From JAHIEZ01 sp964598275 (GTDB taxonomy: Bacteria > Patescibacteriota > Microgenomatia > UBA12405), in assembly GCA_964598275.1 (NCBI GenBank), contig CAZRAZ010000010.1, positions 1 to 20,901 of the forward strand: a stretch of 20,901 nt of DNA. The letters run 5' to 3'. Below the pieces are notes generated by a model that had not been told where the DNA came from, did no database searches, and saw only the letters and a program-made list of their open reading frames with translations. The first letter of the stretch is position 1; every line of letters starts with the position of its first letter. Made by a program: the position numbers and the translations under genes. This document shows, in pieces, positions 5,765 through 13,052 of the stretch.

Positions 5765-7231
5765 AAAGTATTTTAATGGAACTTTAACTACTTTTCCTTC
5801 TTTGACTAAATCAGAACTAGAGACAACAAGTCCATAGCTGCCCTGTATTTTTTCGAGGGTTGCTGCGGCTTGGTCTATTTCCTTCTTCCCATGTCCAATT
5901 TCAATGGGAATCCTTCTCTCTGGAAAAGCCAGGATAAAATCTGCTCCACCTTTGGCACTATCATAAAAAGTAGGCGAAGCCAATTTTTGACTAAACTCTC
6001 GATATAAAGACAAGGCGATAATATCTTCAAGATACCAGCCTTTGTGGTTAGTAAAAGCACTTTCTCCTTCAACTACAGTCAAAAGAGTGTGTCTGACGGC
6101 TGGAGTCATAAAGTGATATTTTGATGGCTTACGCACCTTTTTGTAAGTCGAGCCATAAGGGTAAACACGAATCAACATCTCGGCTTTTTCTAAAGTTTCT
6201 AAAACATTGATAAGTGTAACTATAGAAATACCCTTCAGGATTTGGGATAAATTGGTAATACTTACCTCACTGCTTCCGGCAACCAACAGGAGAATGTTTT
6301 TAATGGCAGCTAATGTTGCCGTGTCGAATTTACCCAGTTCTGGTAAGTCTCTCTCAACAACCCTGTCTATTTGTTGATTAGTTAGAGTGTGAATCCGCTG
6401 TTCATCTTTTATAGTTAATGCATACGGCATTGTCCCAAATCTTAAGTATCTATCAATTTCCAAGCTATCTATACCAAACCAGTATTTATTTACCGGAGCA
6501 TTTAAATCCGTAAGACGAGAAAAACATTCATCGGCGCTACTACTGTAAAAAAGAGCATTTTTAATTGTCTCTTTTAACCCTTTTACAGGAAACTTAATCG
6601 TGACGGCTTTATCTTTGACAGATTCATATTTGGTTTTAAGCAACATAAATTCGGTAAAGTTCATTGGATATAATTTCTCGAAAACCACTCTTCTGGCAAG
6701 ATCGGTAGTTGATTGAAGCGATAAAGCCGAGGAACCTGTGCAAACTATAAAAATTCTTTTTGAACGATCATAAATTGATTTTAAGACTGCTGTCCATTTT
6801 TTGTCGAAGTGAATCTCATCAATAAAAATAAACAGGTTGTGATCAAGTTTTTCAAAAGCAACACCTAAGACCTTTTGGTATTCCTCAAAAACAGAGTATA
6901 AATCAGCTCCCAGTTCATTAACGACCTGGTCGGCTGAAATATAAAGCATATCCTTGGAATAACGGGGATAAAACTCAAGGAAGAGTTGAGCCAGCAGGGT
7001 TGTTTTACCCACGCCCCGCAAACCTGGAATACTTACCATTCTCACTTCCTTCTCCCCATTAATAAAGTCGTTGATTAATTTTTTAACCCGAATAAACATG
7101 TTTCTAGTGAGATACTTATTACCTTGTTCGTCTTGGGTATAGGTTTTCAACAAGGATGGCGCACGGCTAAGCTGATTCTGGAGATATTGATTAACCTGCC
7201 TGCCGGCAGGCATGGCTTGTAAATTGTTCAT
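5753..7231 (-). CDS. AAA-family ATPase with DUF4143-like C-terminus
   Basis: 492 residues from ATG-7231. It belongs to the COG1373-type ATPases (AAA_14 plus DUF4143-like region). Walker A is GLRGVGKTTL (70-79, K76/T77); Walker B is FIFIDEIH (134-141, D138/E139); a sensor-like VCTGSSA follows. The C-terminal part carries a winged-helix-like stretch and a GGADFIL ... IPIEIGHGK segment resembling the degenerate restriction-nuclease-like core of DUF4143. Such genes are variable accessory genes of unknown role, sometimes discussed as toxin-antitoxin or defence-like. A TTG at 7249 would add six residues; I prefer the ATG because a TATACA lies 4 bases before it. Residues 7-12 (MPAGRQ) come from an inserted palindromic element. 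The gene lacks the G-over-C strand bias of its neighbours, which hints at separate ancestry. Confidence 0.85.
   Translation of the reverse strand: MNNLQAMPAGRQVNQYLQNQLSRAPSLLKTYTQDEQGNKYLTRNMFIRVKKLINDFINGEKEVRMVSIPGLRGVGKTTLLAQLFLEFYPRYSKDMLYISADQVVNELGADLYSVFEEYQKVLGVAFEKLDHNLFIFIDEIHFDKKWTAVLKSIYDRSKRIFIVCTGSSALSLQSTTDLARRVVFEKLYPMNFTEFMLLKTKYESVKDKAVTIKFPVKGLKETIKNALFYSSSADECFSRLTDLNAPVNKYWFGIDSLEIDRYLRFGTMPYALTIKDEQRIHTLTNQQIDRVVERDLPELGKFDTATLAAIKNILLLVAGSSEVSITNLSQILKGISIVTLINVLETLEKAEMLIRVYPYGSTYKKVRKPSKYHFMTPAVRHTLLTVVEGESAFTNHKGWYLEDIIALSLYREFSQKLASPTFYDSAKGGADFILAFPERRIPIEIGHGKKEIDQAAATLEKIQGSYGLVVSSSDLVKEGKVVKVPLKYFLLI
7197..7212. repeat. Palindromic repeat inserted within the AAA ATPase coding sequence
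   Basis: TGCCTGCCGGCAGGCA is a perfect 16-bp palindrome located in codons 7-12 of the AAA gene, where it encodes part of MPAGRQ. It is strikingly GC-rich for this AT-rich sequence. I recognise PAGRQ-type peptides as the usual translation of an abundant palindromic repeat that lands in frame inside genes of candidate-phyla bacteria, analogous to Rickettsia palindromic elements. No second full copy is in the window. Confidence 0.7.
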
Positions 7232-7272
7232 AATTTGTATACTACTCAACTTTTACACGAACATCAGATTCT

Positions 7273-7301
7273 ATTATAGTTAAGTGTAACAGAGATGTCA
7301 A
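7273..7301 (-). promoter_or_regulatory. Consensus sigma-70 promoter of the AAA ATPase gene
   Basis: On the minus strand, TTGACA (7301-7296), a 17-base spacer and TATAAT (7278-7273) form a full-consensus promoter. The predicted transcription start is near 7266, giving a leader of about 35 bases to ATG-7231. It is the only perfect -35/-10 pair I found in the window. The spacer and -10 flank contain the motif CTGTTACACTTAAC, also seen upstream of the gene starting at 11859. Confidence 0.7.
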
Positions 7302-7417
7302 GCGGTCGTTTTTCAGGCTAAGAATCAGTTCTTTTCTGTTTATCATCCCATCCACTACTCTCGCCAGAACTTCGCGGGGTGGAACGATCCTCCAGAGACG
7401 GACGGGTTTTAGAACTT
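7302..7417. other. Intergenic spacer with a GC-rich patch, function unknown
   Basis: Between the AAA promoter and the methyltransferase stop there is no gene-like frame. Bases about 7347-7411 are much GC-richer than the surroundings and start and end with near-complementary CCCATCC and GGACGGG, so they could fold. The plus strand contains GGGGTGGAAC, which looks like part of a T-box element but has no downstream + gene. It may be the 3' region of the methyltransferase transcript or a relic. Confidence 0.3.
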
Positions 7418-8017
7418 TTAATTATTCTTGAAAACTAAAAATCTATTTGATAGATAATCGACCTTAAGGTTTAACTGTTTAGCAATTTTGGACAATTGAG
7501 GTAAGAGTTGAAGAGTAATTGCCATTGTCCCTCTTTTTTTGTCATATTTTGTTAGATAATTACTAATTATAATTCTCCCATCGCCAGATATTAACGTTTT
7601 GGCATGTGTTAATACTCGGCTAATTTGGTGAATAAATTTTGAATTACTATAATTAAATAATTTGATGTTGTCCATCAGCAGATCATATTTCTTTTGGTCC
7701 GGGTGTTTATCAATCATGCCGGCCAAAATATCATCAACTGAATGATCAAAAATTAATAGTTTGGTAGTAGTTTTGAGATTAAAAAAATTAGTTTTAATAA
7801 ATTCCGGCTTAAATAAAATCCAACGGGCTTTTGGTGGAGACACGGAAGCATAATCAACAGAGAGAAACTTGCCTCGAAAAAGAAAAAGAGATAATACCGT
7901 TTGGACCCTGGTAGATTTGCCGGCACCAACTTCGGTGATATTGTGAACATTCCTAAGATAACCAGTTTTCAGAAAAAACAAAATCCAGTAAAATAATCTA
8001 GTCAATTCCTTAACCAT
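7418..8017 (-). CDS. Putative class I SAM-dependent methyltransferase
   Basis: 199 residues with a Rossmann-type pattern. Motif I is EVGAGKSTR (29-37) after a hydrophobic N-terminal segment (LFYWILFFL, 8-16). Strand-like FLSVDYAS and LLIFDHSVDDI, then YDLLMDN and GRIIISNYL, follow in the order expected for methyltransferase motifs II-V. The substrate is not recognisable. The gene follows the DUF35 gene by 28 bases on the same strand but has its own extended -10 just before the ATG. Assignment to the fold is moderately secure; a non-methylating Rossmann protein is possible. Confidence 0.55.
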   Translation of the reverse strand: MVKELTRLFYWILFFLKTGYLRNVHNITEVGAGKSTRVQTVLSLFLFRGKFLSVDYASVSPPKARWILFKPEFIKTNFFNLKTTTKLLIFDHSVDDILAGMIDKHPDQKKYDLLMDNIKLFNYSNSKFIHQISRVLTHAKTLISGDGRIIISNYLTKYDKKRGTMAITLQLLPQLSKIAKQLNLKVDYLSNRFLVFKNN

Positions 8018-8023
8018 TTCTAT

Positions 8024-8032
8024 AGATTATCA
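8024..8032 (-). promoter_or_regulatory. Extended -10 of the putative methyltransferase gene
   Basis: Minus-strand TGATAATCT (TGn plus TAATCT) ends 6 bases before the ATG at 8017; the overlapping GATAAT ends 8 bases before it. Either gives a transcript starting at or near the start codon. Confidence 0.35.
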
Positions 8033-8045
8033 TTTTGGAACGTTT

Positions 8046-8306
8046 TCAAGATTTTAGGGCATGGGCTTTGATGCCGTATTCGATCAGACCGGAAGGGGTG
8101 GGGAGGGATAGCCGACGGAAAACACAGATTGCTTTGTCTTTGGGTTTTAGTTGATGGCCGGCGACGGTCATCAATTCATATCTTTGACCGTCGATGTCGA
8201 TAAGAACGAAATTGGTAGTAGCTAAAATAACGGTACCAATTTTACCGAGTAAATTTTTCCAATTTTTGGTTTGACGCCAATAGACAGGAGGAGGAATAGA
8301 GATCAT
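8046..8306 (-). CDS. DUF35 OB-fold protein lacking the zinc ribbon
   Basis: 86 residues. In archaea, DUF35 proteins bridge acetoacetyl-CoA thiolase and HMG-CoA synthase in one complex that channels the unfavourable thiolase product. The C-terminal signature is present: VFRRLSLPTPSGLIEYGIKA (about 62-81). So is an N-terminal YWRQTKNWKNLLG, like the usual W-R ... L-x-G start. The rubredoxin-like zinc ribbon that normally sits between these parts (two CxxC pairs) is absent; the only Cys is one in the OB region. The protein is about 40-50 residues shorter than typical. Its ATG overlaps the thiolase TGA (ATGA), so it is translationally coupled to it. Family assignment relies on the C-terminal motif and the operon context. 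Confidence 0.75.
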   Translation of the reverse strand: MISIPPPVYWRQTKNWKNLLGKIGTVILATTNFVLIDIDGQRYELMTVAGHQLKPKDKAICVFRRLSLPTPSGLIEYGIKAHALKS

Positions 8307-9415
8307 AGTTTACCGCCTAAAAGATGGACAACGGCGGTGGCGCCACTGCCACCAAGGTTGTGGGTTAAACCGATATTAATTTTCTTATGACGAATTAGAT
8401 TTGAGATGTAGGCAATTTGTTTGACACCGGTAGCGCCAATCGGGTGACCGCAAGCTTTTAGACCACCTGATGGATTGATAACGATTTTGCCGCCATAGGT
8501 AGTCTGGCCTGACAGGGAGGCCTCCCCTCCCCTGCCTTTTTTGAAAAATCCCAAATCTTCAATGGCTAAAATTTCACTGATGGTAAAACAATCATGAACT
8601 TCGGCCATTTCTATATCACCGGCGGTGATGCCAGACTGTTGATAGCATTGGCTGGCGGTTGTTTTGGTAGCTTGTAATTCAGTTAAAGATTGACGGTCGG
8701 CCAAAGTAAGACTATCGCAAGCATAAGCACAAGCAAGAATTTGGGGAGACTTAGTTTTTTTGCTAGTTAAAACGATGGCGGCGGCACCATCGGTAACGGG
8801 CGAACAATCCAGCAACCTTAAGGGATCGGCAATAAGTTCACTTTGATTAACATCGGTTAAGGAAAACTCTTTGTGAAATTGAGCTTTGGGATTGGCAAGG
8901 GCATGGCGATGGTTTTTGACGCTGACCGCGGAAAGCATATCCCGGCTGGTACTATATTTTTGCATATGAGCTTGAGCCAGAAGGGCATAGAGAGAAGGAA
9001 AGGTACTGCCATATTCACGATTAAAATCACCGGCGGAGGCTAAAAATTTAGTGTTGACGGAAGAGGAAACATCGGTCATTTTTTCAGCACCAACAACCAA
9101 GACGGTTTGATATCGGCCGGAAAGGAGAAACTGTTGGGCGGTAATTGCGGCCAAACTGCCCGAAGCACAAGCCCCTTCGATTCTGAAGGCCGGGGGATGA
9201 TGAGGAAAAAATGAACTAACCAGGGCGCCCAAATGAAGTTGGTTTTCTAAAATGCCAGCACCCATATTGGCAACAAAGATGGCTTCGATAGCGCTTGGTT
9301 TTATGTCAGCCGAAGCGATAGCTTGGGTGGCCGATTCGTACAAGAGATCACGAAGACTTTTATTCCAAAGTTCACCAAATTGGGTGATGTATTCGCCTAA
9401 AATACTTATTTTCAT
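8303..9415 (-). CDS. Acetyl-CoA C-acetyltransferase (thiolase), archaeal type
   Basis: 370-residue thiolase of the SCP-x/archaeal group. It condenses two acetyl-CoA to acetoacetyl-CoA, the first step of the mevalonate pathway. The nucleophilic Cys is C83 in EGACASGS. H274 and C276 lie in VHDCF, the variant typical of this subfamily. H324 lies in KACGHPIGATG, and a Gly-rich NLGGSGAT ends the fold. All catalytic residues are present and the length is normal. The start codon overlaps the HMG-CoA synthase TGA (ATGA) and the stop overlaps the DUF35 start. The archaeal HMG-CoA synthase, thiolase, DUF35 order suggests a channelling complex and likely transfer from, or shared ancestry with, archaea. 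Confidence 0.92.
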   Translation of the reverse strand: MKISILGEYITQFGELWNKSLRDLLYESATQAIASADIKPSAIEAIFVANMGAGILENQLHLGALVSSFFPHHPPAFRIEGACASGSLAAITAQQFLLSGRYQTVLVVGAEKMTDVSSSVNTKFLASAGDFNREYGSTFPSLYALLAQAHMQKYSTSRDMLSAVSVKNHRHALANPKAQFHKEFSLTDVNQSELIADPLRLLDCSPVTDGAAAIVLTSKKTKSPQILACAYACDSLTLADRQSLTELQATKTTASQCYQQSGITAGDIEMAEVHDCFTISEILAIEDLGFFKKGRGGEASLSGQTTYGGKIVINPSGGLKACGHPIGATGVKQIAYISNLIRHKKINIGLTHNLGGSGATAVVHLLGGKL

Positions 9416-10452
9416 ATTTTAACTAAACGTTGATATTGAGAATAGCTAATGAAATCTTTACCAATCTGTTGACTAACTAAATTTTGATAAAGTTTTTTCT
9501 TTTGGTCAAAATCGGGAGAACATTGCCAAACAAAAGCGTCGGACCCAGAGCCAGAACCATAAGAAACCATAAGAATTTTGTCACCGTCTTTGGCATGGTC
9601 GAGAATATTGGCTAAGCCAAGCATAGTAGAACCGGCATATAAGTTACCGATTTTTTTGACCAAAAGACTGTACTTCATTTGTTTTTTGGTAAAACCCATT
9701 TCTTGGGCAAAGGCTTTGGGAAATTTGGCATTGGGGGTGTGAAAGAGACAATAATCAAAGTCGAGAGGAGAGAGACCGGTCTGATCTAGTATTTGGCGGG
9801 TGGCCAAGGAGCTGTGATAAAAATAGGCCGGTAAACCGGAAAAACGACCGGCATGCTGGGGATAAGCCTGTTTGGGCCGGCGCCAAAAATCGGGGGTATC
9901 GGTGGCCACTGAAGTGGTGGCTAAAAGTTTAACGAGAGGACTTTTGGCGCCGATAATAAAAGCGGCGCCACCGGCACCGGCAGTATATTCGAGGGCATCA
10001 CCGGGGCATGACTGGGCAGTATCAGCACCAATGGCCAGACCATATTTAGCCATGCCTGATTTGACATAGGAAAGACAGATTTGAAGGGCTTGAGTGCCGG
10101 CTTTACAGGCAAACTGAAGATCGGCCATGGCCAAGCGCTGACCTAAACCAAGAGCGGCGGAAACTATAGTACCGGTGGGTTTGACGACATAAGGATGACT
10201 TTCACTGCCAATAAAAAGGGCTTGAATATTTTTTTTAACAAAATTTCTGGTTCGAGAAAGGGCCTGGAAAGTGGCCTGAACGCTGATAGTGGCAGTATCC
10301 TCATCAGCATCGGGGACTGTTTTGCTGTCTACTCCAAGACATATGCCTAAATTGGGTGAATTGTTGGCCAGGGCTATTGCCTCTGTTTTGATCAATAATT
10401 GGGGAAGGTAGGCGCCATAGGAAATTATACCCACTTCGTTTTTTGTCGGCAT
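9412..10452 (-). CDS. Hydroxymethylglutaryl-CoA synthase, archaeal type
   Basis: 346-residue thiolase-fold enzyme that adds acetyl-CoA to acetoacetyl-CoA to give HMG-CoA, the committed route to mevalonate and isoprenoid lipids or carriers. Catalytic triad candidates are E84 in GSESHPYVVKPT, C116 in FACKAGT and H238 in FHTPN. IGADTAQ, EYTAGAGGAAFIIG and SYGSGSGSDAF match the family closely, and the length equals archaeal homologues (about 350). It is first in the operon. No Shine-Dalgarno precedes the ATG; an AT-rich TAAATA lies directly upstream and could act as a -10. HMG-CoA reductase and later enzymes are not in this window. Confidence 0.93.
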   Translation of the reverse strand: MPTKNEVGIISYGAYLPQLLIKTEAIALANNSPNLGICLGVDSKTVPDADEDTATISVQATFQALSRTRNFVKKNIQALFIGSESHPYVVKPTGTIVSAALGLGQRLAMADLQFACKAGTQALQICLSYVKSGMAKYGLAIGADTAQSCPGDALEYTAGAGGAAFIIGAKSPLVKLLATTSVATDTPDFWRRPKQAYPQHAGRFSGLPAYFYHSSLATRQILDQTGLSPLDFDYCLFHTPNAKFPKAFAQEMGFTKKQMKYSLLVKKIGNLYAGSTMLGLANILDHAKDGDKILMVSYGSGSGSDAFVWQCSPDFDQKKKLYQNLVSQQIGKDFISYSQYQRLVKI

Positions 10453-10500
10453 ATATATTTAGTCGAGAGAAGAAAAGAGATACATACGAAGTAAGGACCC

Positions 10501-11859
10501 TTATTTAACCTTTTCTTTGGTGACAACAATTGGAGAGGCAATTTGAATTTGGTGTTGAACTCTTTCTGCTGGGTCTGTAACAGTAATAACCAGCGTATAA
10601 AGTTTTTTTGTTAGAGGAATTCTTTTACCTTGATAATCAGGATGTAGCGGGGTATTTAATAAACGAAGAATTCCATTTTTATCTGTTGTAAATACGTCAG
10701 TCTTGTTAATGGTGATTTCCCCTTTTTCATTAATAACTTTGATGGTAACATCAAGATTAACACCACCAAGAGGTTGGTCTGAACCATCGGACTGTAAATT
10801 ATGGCAACAGACAGCCAAAACTTCACCTGAAGATAGCGGAGCAAAAGTAATTTTTTTGCCCAATTCCGGGTGTTTAGCGATCGGATGTTTGTTTTCTAAA
10901 GCCGCAAAATCACCAGCAAAGCATTGTTTAATGGCAGCATAAACCTCGGTTAAGGGAAACTTTTTGCCGGCGTTTTGTTGGCACAATTTATAAAATTTTT
11001 GAAAAAAGGTCGGGTCTTGTTGGTAGACATCAAGCCAGAAAAGGCCAGCGGCAAAACTGCGTATTTCAGCCAGAGCGAGTAATTCAGAATAACTACGTCC
11101 GGCCAAGTCTTGACCGACAAAAGGTTCACTGTCATAAAATTCACCCAGATAGTGAAGAAGAAAAGTTTCTTCCGGCAAGACGTTTAATTTGGCAATAATG
11201 GCGGCAGTAGCGGCAACGGCAAGGCCTTCATTAATAAAATCCACTTGTTCAAACGAGATATTGGCATTAGCAAACACATGGGAAAGTTCATGAAGAGCAA
11301 TAAAATGATTACCGGGATCAAAAAGATACATGGTTCTTTGATTATTTTGGTCAAGAGGAGTAAGGTGTCCTTCTTGAATGAGGGCTTCATTAATTCCGGT
11401 TTCATGTTGACCGGCAGAGATTAAAACTTTTAATCTATTATTACCCGGTAAAGTTAATGGCTCAAAACCAAAAAATTTTTGATATTCAGGATAAGCTCTT
11501 TCAAAAAGAGTTTTTAATCTTTGACCAGCTTCTTGTGCGATATTTCTATCAAGAATAAAATCGACTTTTCCAATAGAAAAAGCCGCTTCCGGAGTTGGCG
11601 TCGGATTAGGAACATCGGGAGACCTTGTTATTCTACTTAAATCGGGAATTACCGGCGTCGGTGTCATTTCCGGTCTGGGCAGTTCCGGTTTTGGAGGTAA
11701 AGAGGGTTCTGGTCTAACCACGGTTTTTCCTTCCGATGGTTGGGGTAAACATCCCGCGGCTGCTGCTGCTAGGCTGGCAACGGCCAGACCAGTAATTTTT
11801 AAAAACGATCGTCGATCATATTTAAGGGGAGGTGTTAAGTGTTTTTGAGCTTTTTCCAT
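10501..11859 (-). CDS. Tat-exported lipoprotein with HExxH peptidase-like domain
   Basis: 452 residues. The N-terminus has a twin-arginine signal, DRRSFLKITG (15-24), then an Ala-rich core ending in a lipobox AAGC with C37, so it is predicted to be exported folded and lipid-anchored. Residues 40-92 are a Pro/Thr/Glu-rich spacer. About 95-330 is a peptidase-MA-like region with HELSH (190-194) and NEGLA (E211), a gluzincin zinc-site pattern. About 360-445 looks like an Ig-like or carboxypeptidase-regulatory-type beta domain (DVTIKVINEKGEI, TTDKNGILR). Substrate is unknown; a surface protein or wall target is plausible. It shares the anchor, linker and HExxH plan with the gene at 13053-13931. 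Confidence 0.75.
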   Translation of the reverse strand: MEKAQKHLTPPLKYDRRSFLKITGLAVASLAAAAAGCLPQPSEGKTVVRPEPSLPPKPELPRPEMTPTPVIPDLSRITRSPDVPNPTPTPEAAFSIGKVDFILDRNIAQEAGQRLKTLFERAYPEYQKFFGFEPLTLPGNNRLKVLISAGQHETGINEALIQEGHLTPLDQNNQRTMYLFDPGNHFIALHELSHVFANANISFEQVDFINEGLAVAATAAIIAKLNVLPEETFLLHYLGEFYDSEPFVGQDLAGRSYSELLALAEIRSFAAGLFWLDVYQQDPTFFQKFYKLCQQNAGKKFPLTEVYAAIKQCFAGDFAALENKHPIAKHPELGKKITFAPLSSGEVLAVCCHNLQSDGSDQPLGGVNLDVTIKVINEKGEITINKTDVFTTDKNGILRLLNTPLHPDYQGKRIPLTKKLYTLVITVTDPAERVQHQIQIASPIVVTKEKVK

Positions 11860-11885
11860 GATTAAGACGGCTATCCTTGGTTTAT

Positions 11886-11914
11886 ATTTTATAGTAATCG
11901 ACGGTTAAGTGTAA
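11886..11914 (-). promoter_or_regulatory. Promoter candidate of the Tat lipoprotein gene
   Basis: Minus-strand TTACAC (11914-11909), a 17-base spacer and TAAAAT (11891-11886) lie about 27 bases before the ATG. The region includes CTGTTACACTTAAC, identical to a block in the AAA gene promoter. An AAGGA lies in the short leader but about 13 bases from the ATG, which is rather far for a ribosome site. Confidence 0.4.
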
Positions 11915-12059
11915 CAGGTTAAATTGGTTAGCAGATTTCAAGGCTTGGATCAGCGGTAATTTTTATGAAAAAGATAGCAAAAGTGATTAACCGGATAGCT
12001 TAAGACGACTTTTGTATTTATTTTTTACCGATGCTGATGAGTTTTATGGAATAAAAAGT
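11915..12059. other. Rest of the divergent intergenic region, nothing definite
   Basis: AT-rich spacer between the Tat lipoprotein and pilin genes. It holds a 12-codon ATG frame starting near 11965 that has no supporting signals. No hairpin with a T-run and no RNA gene is visible. Confidence 0.3.
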
Positions 12060-12065
12060 TATAAT
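12060..12065 (+). promoter_or_regulatory. Consensus -10 of the pilin gene
   Basis: TATAAT ends 9 bases before the ATG at 12075; the intervening bases are only A and T, with no Shine-Dalgarno. The transcript would start 2-3 bases before or at the start codon. Confidence 0.5.
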
Positions 12066-12074
12066 TAAATTTAA

Positions 12075-12704
12075 ATGGCATTCATTAGAAAAGATAAAGG
12101 GTTTTCTTTAGTTGAAATAATGATTACTATTTCTGTACTGTCTATTCTGATCACGACTTCTTTTTTAATTATTCCTTCATTAATCAATAAAGCCAATGAC
12201 GCCCGACGAAAAGCTGATCTTCAAAAAATTAAAATTTATCTTGAAAGTTATTATAACGATGCAAAACAGTATCCGAGAATACTGCCTGACTGTAGTCAAC
12301 CTTTTATGTACAAAGACAGTACTATATTGCAATCATTTCCCTGTGATCCTGTTAGCAAAGAACCCTATTATTATCAAATAAAGGGAGGAGAGCCGCAATC
12401 TTATCGAGTGTATGCCTTATTAGAAAATACTCAAGATATTTCGATTAGTAACTTGGGGTGCCTTGGCGGCTGTGGTCCTGATTGTTCTTATAATTATGGT
12501 GTTTCGAGCACGAATGTTGGCCTTGTTCGTTGTTCTTATGTTTGTGCGCCGGGAGGTGGTAAAACCGGTAGCTGTGAACTCTTTAATGATCCGTCTATTA
12601 GTCTTTGTCCAAAAGAATACTATAAAGATTCAACCTGTAACAATGAATGTGCTGTTTCAAAGAATAGGTGTAAAAATGCCTCCGGTAAACATATTCCTTA
12701 TTAA
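12075..12704 (+). CDS. Cys-rich type IV pilin / pseudopilin
   Basis: 209 residues. The prepilin motif is KDKG|FSLVEIMI, with cleavage predicted after G9, F10 as new N-terminus and E14 as Glu+5. It is followed by a hydrophobic helix to about 37 and the pseudopilin-like ADLQKIKIYLESYYNDAKQYP region (48-67). A CDPVSKEPYYYQIKGG segment (90-105) and YRVYALLEN are typical of candidate-phyla pilins. The C-terminal 80 residues hold 10 of the 12 cysteines (C129, 133, 137, 153, 157, 167, 178, 188, 192, 199) with much Gly/Asn/Ser, so a disulfide-rich tip domain is likely. It probably assembles into, or caps, a type IV pilus used for attachment or DNA uptake. No pilus assembly genes are adjacent; a decayed relative lies just downstream on the other strand. 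Confidence 0.88.
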   Translation: MAFIRKDKGFSLVEIMITISVLSILITTSFLIIPSLINKANDARRKADLQKIKIYLESYYNDAKQYPRILPDCSQPFMYKDSTILQSFPCDPVSKEPYYYQIKGGEPQSYRVYALLENTQDISISNLGCLGGCGPDCSYNYGVSSTNVGLVRCSYVCAPGGGKTGSCELFNDPSISLCPKEYYKDSTCNNECAVSKNRCKNASGKHIPY

Positions 12705-12831
12705 AATAAAATATTACTACGGATGGTTTTTTCTATTTCCAAATATGTATCGTGACTCATGCAGTGATCAAAATATTATCAGATAGTTTTTAGGTTGATT
12801 TAATTTAGACGAGATTGGATAAGGTCTTTCT
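12705..12831. other. Spacer after the pilin gene, nothing recognised
   Basis: AT-rich DNA between the pilin stop and the pilin-like remnant. There is a short T-run near 12727-12732 but no convincing stem before it, so I do not call a terminator. Confidence 0.3.
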
Positions 12832-13010
12832 TTAATTACCGGGACAGTATGACCAGCGCCAAAGAGAAGTATATTTATCGTCGATTACCCCTTTACAGGT
12901 AGGATTAATCCTGCAAACAGGGTTGGTTATACCCACGCTGACATAATAACTCTTACACTGGGAACTGCCGTAAAAACATCTCGGATTTTCTTTTTATCTT
13001 GAAATGCCAT
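12832..13010 (-). pseudogene. Decayed Cys-rich pilin-like gene remnant
   Basis: On the minus strand, the ATG at 13010 begins ATGGCATT then AGATAAA, closely resembling the first codons of the intact pilin. Its frame stops after 27 residues. A second frame (12832-12993) starts right after a TAA and encodes 53 Cys-rich residues, including QCKSYYVSVGITNPVCR and a final SYCPGN, with Cys at relative positions 6, 13, 27, 33 and 50. This resembles CSYNYGVSSTNVGLVRCSYVC of the intact pilin. The hydrophobic pilin helix is missing, so I infer an internal deletion plus frameshift of an inverted paralogue. The similarity is partial, and an unrelated small Cys-rich ORF remains possible. Confidence 0.4.
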
Positions 13011-13052
13011 TAATGTGATTGTGGTCATCAACAAACTTATTTAGGTGGTGTT

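Noticed and set aside
5753..7231. Defence island or toxin-antitoxin system centred on the AAA/DUF4143 gene
   Set aside because: No nuclease, toxin, antitoxin, methylase-restriction or other defence partner is recognisable next to it; the nearby Rossmann protein has its own promoter and no clear link.
7345..7415. T-box riboswitch suggested by GGGGTGGAAC on the + strand followed by a GC-rich stretch and TTTT
   Set aside because: No + strand gene follows, the ACCGCG continuation of the T-box motif is absent, and no stem I or terminator pairing could be built by eye.
11965..12003. 12-codon ATG microORF in the divergent spacer before the pilin gene
   Set aside because: Too short, no ribosome site or -10 at a useful distance, and AT-rich DNA makes such frames common.
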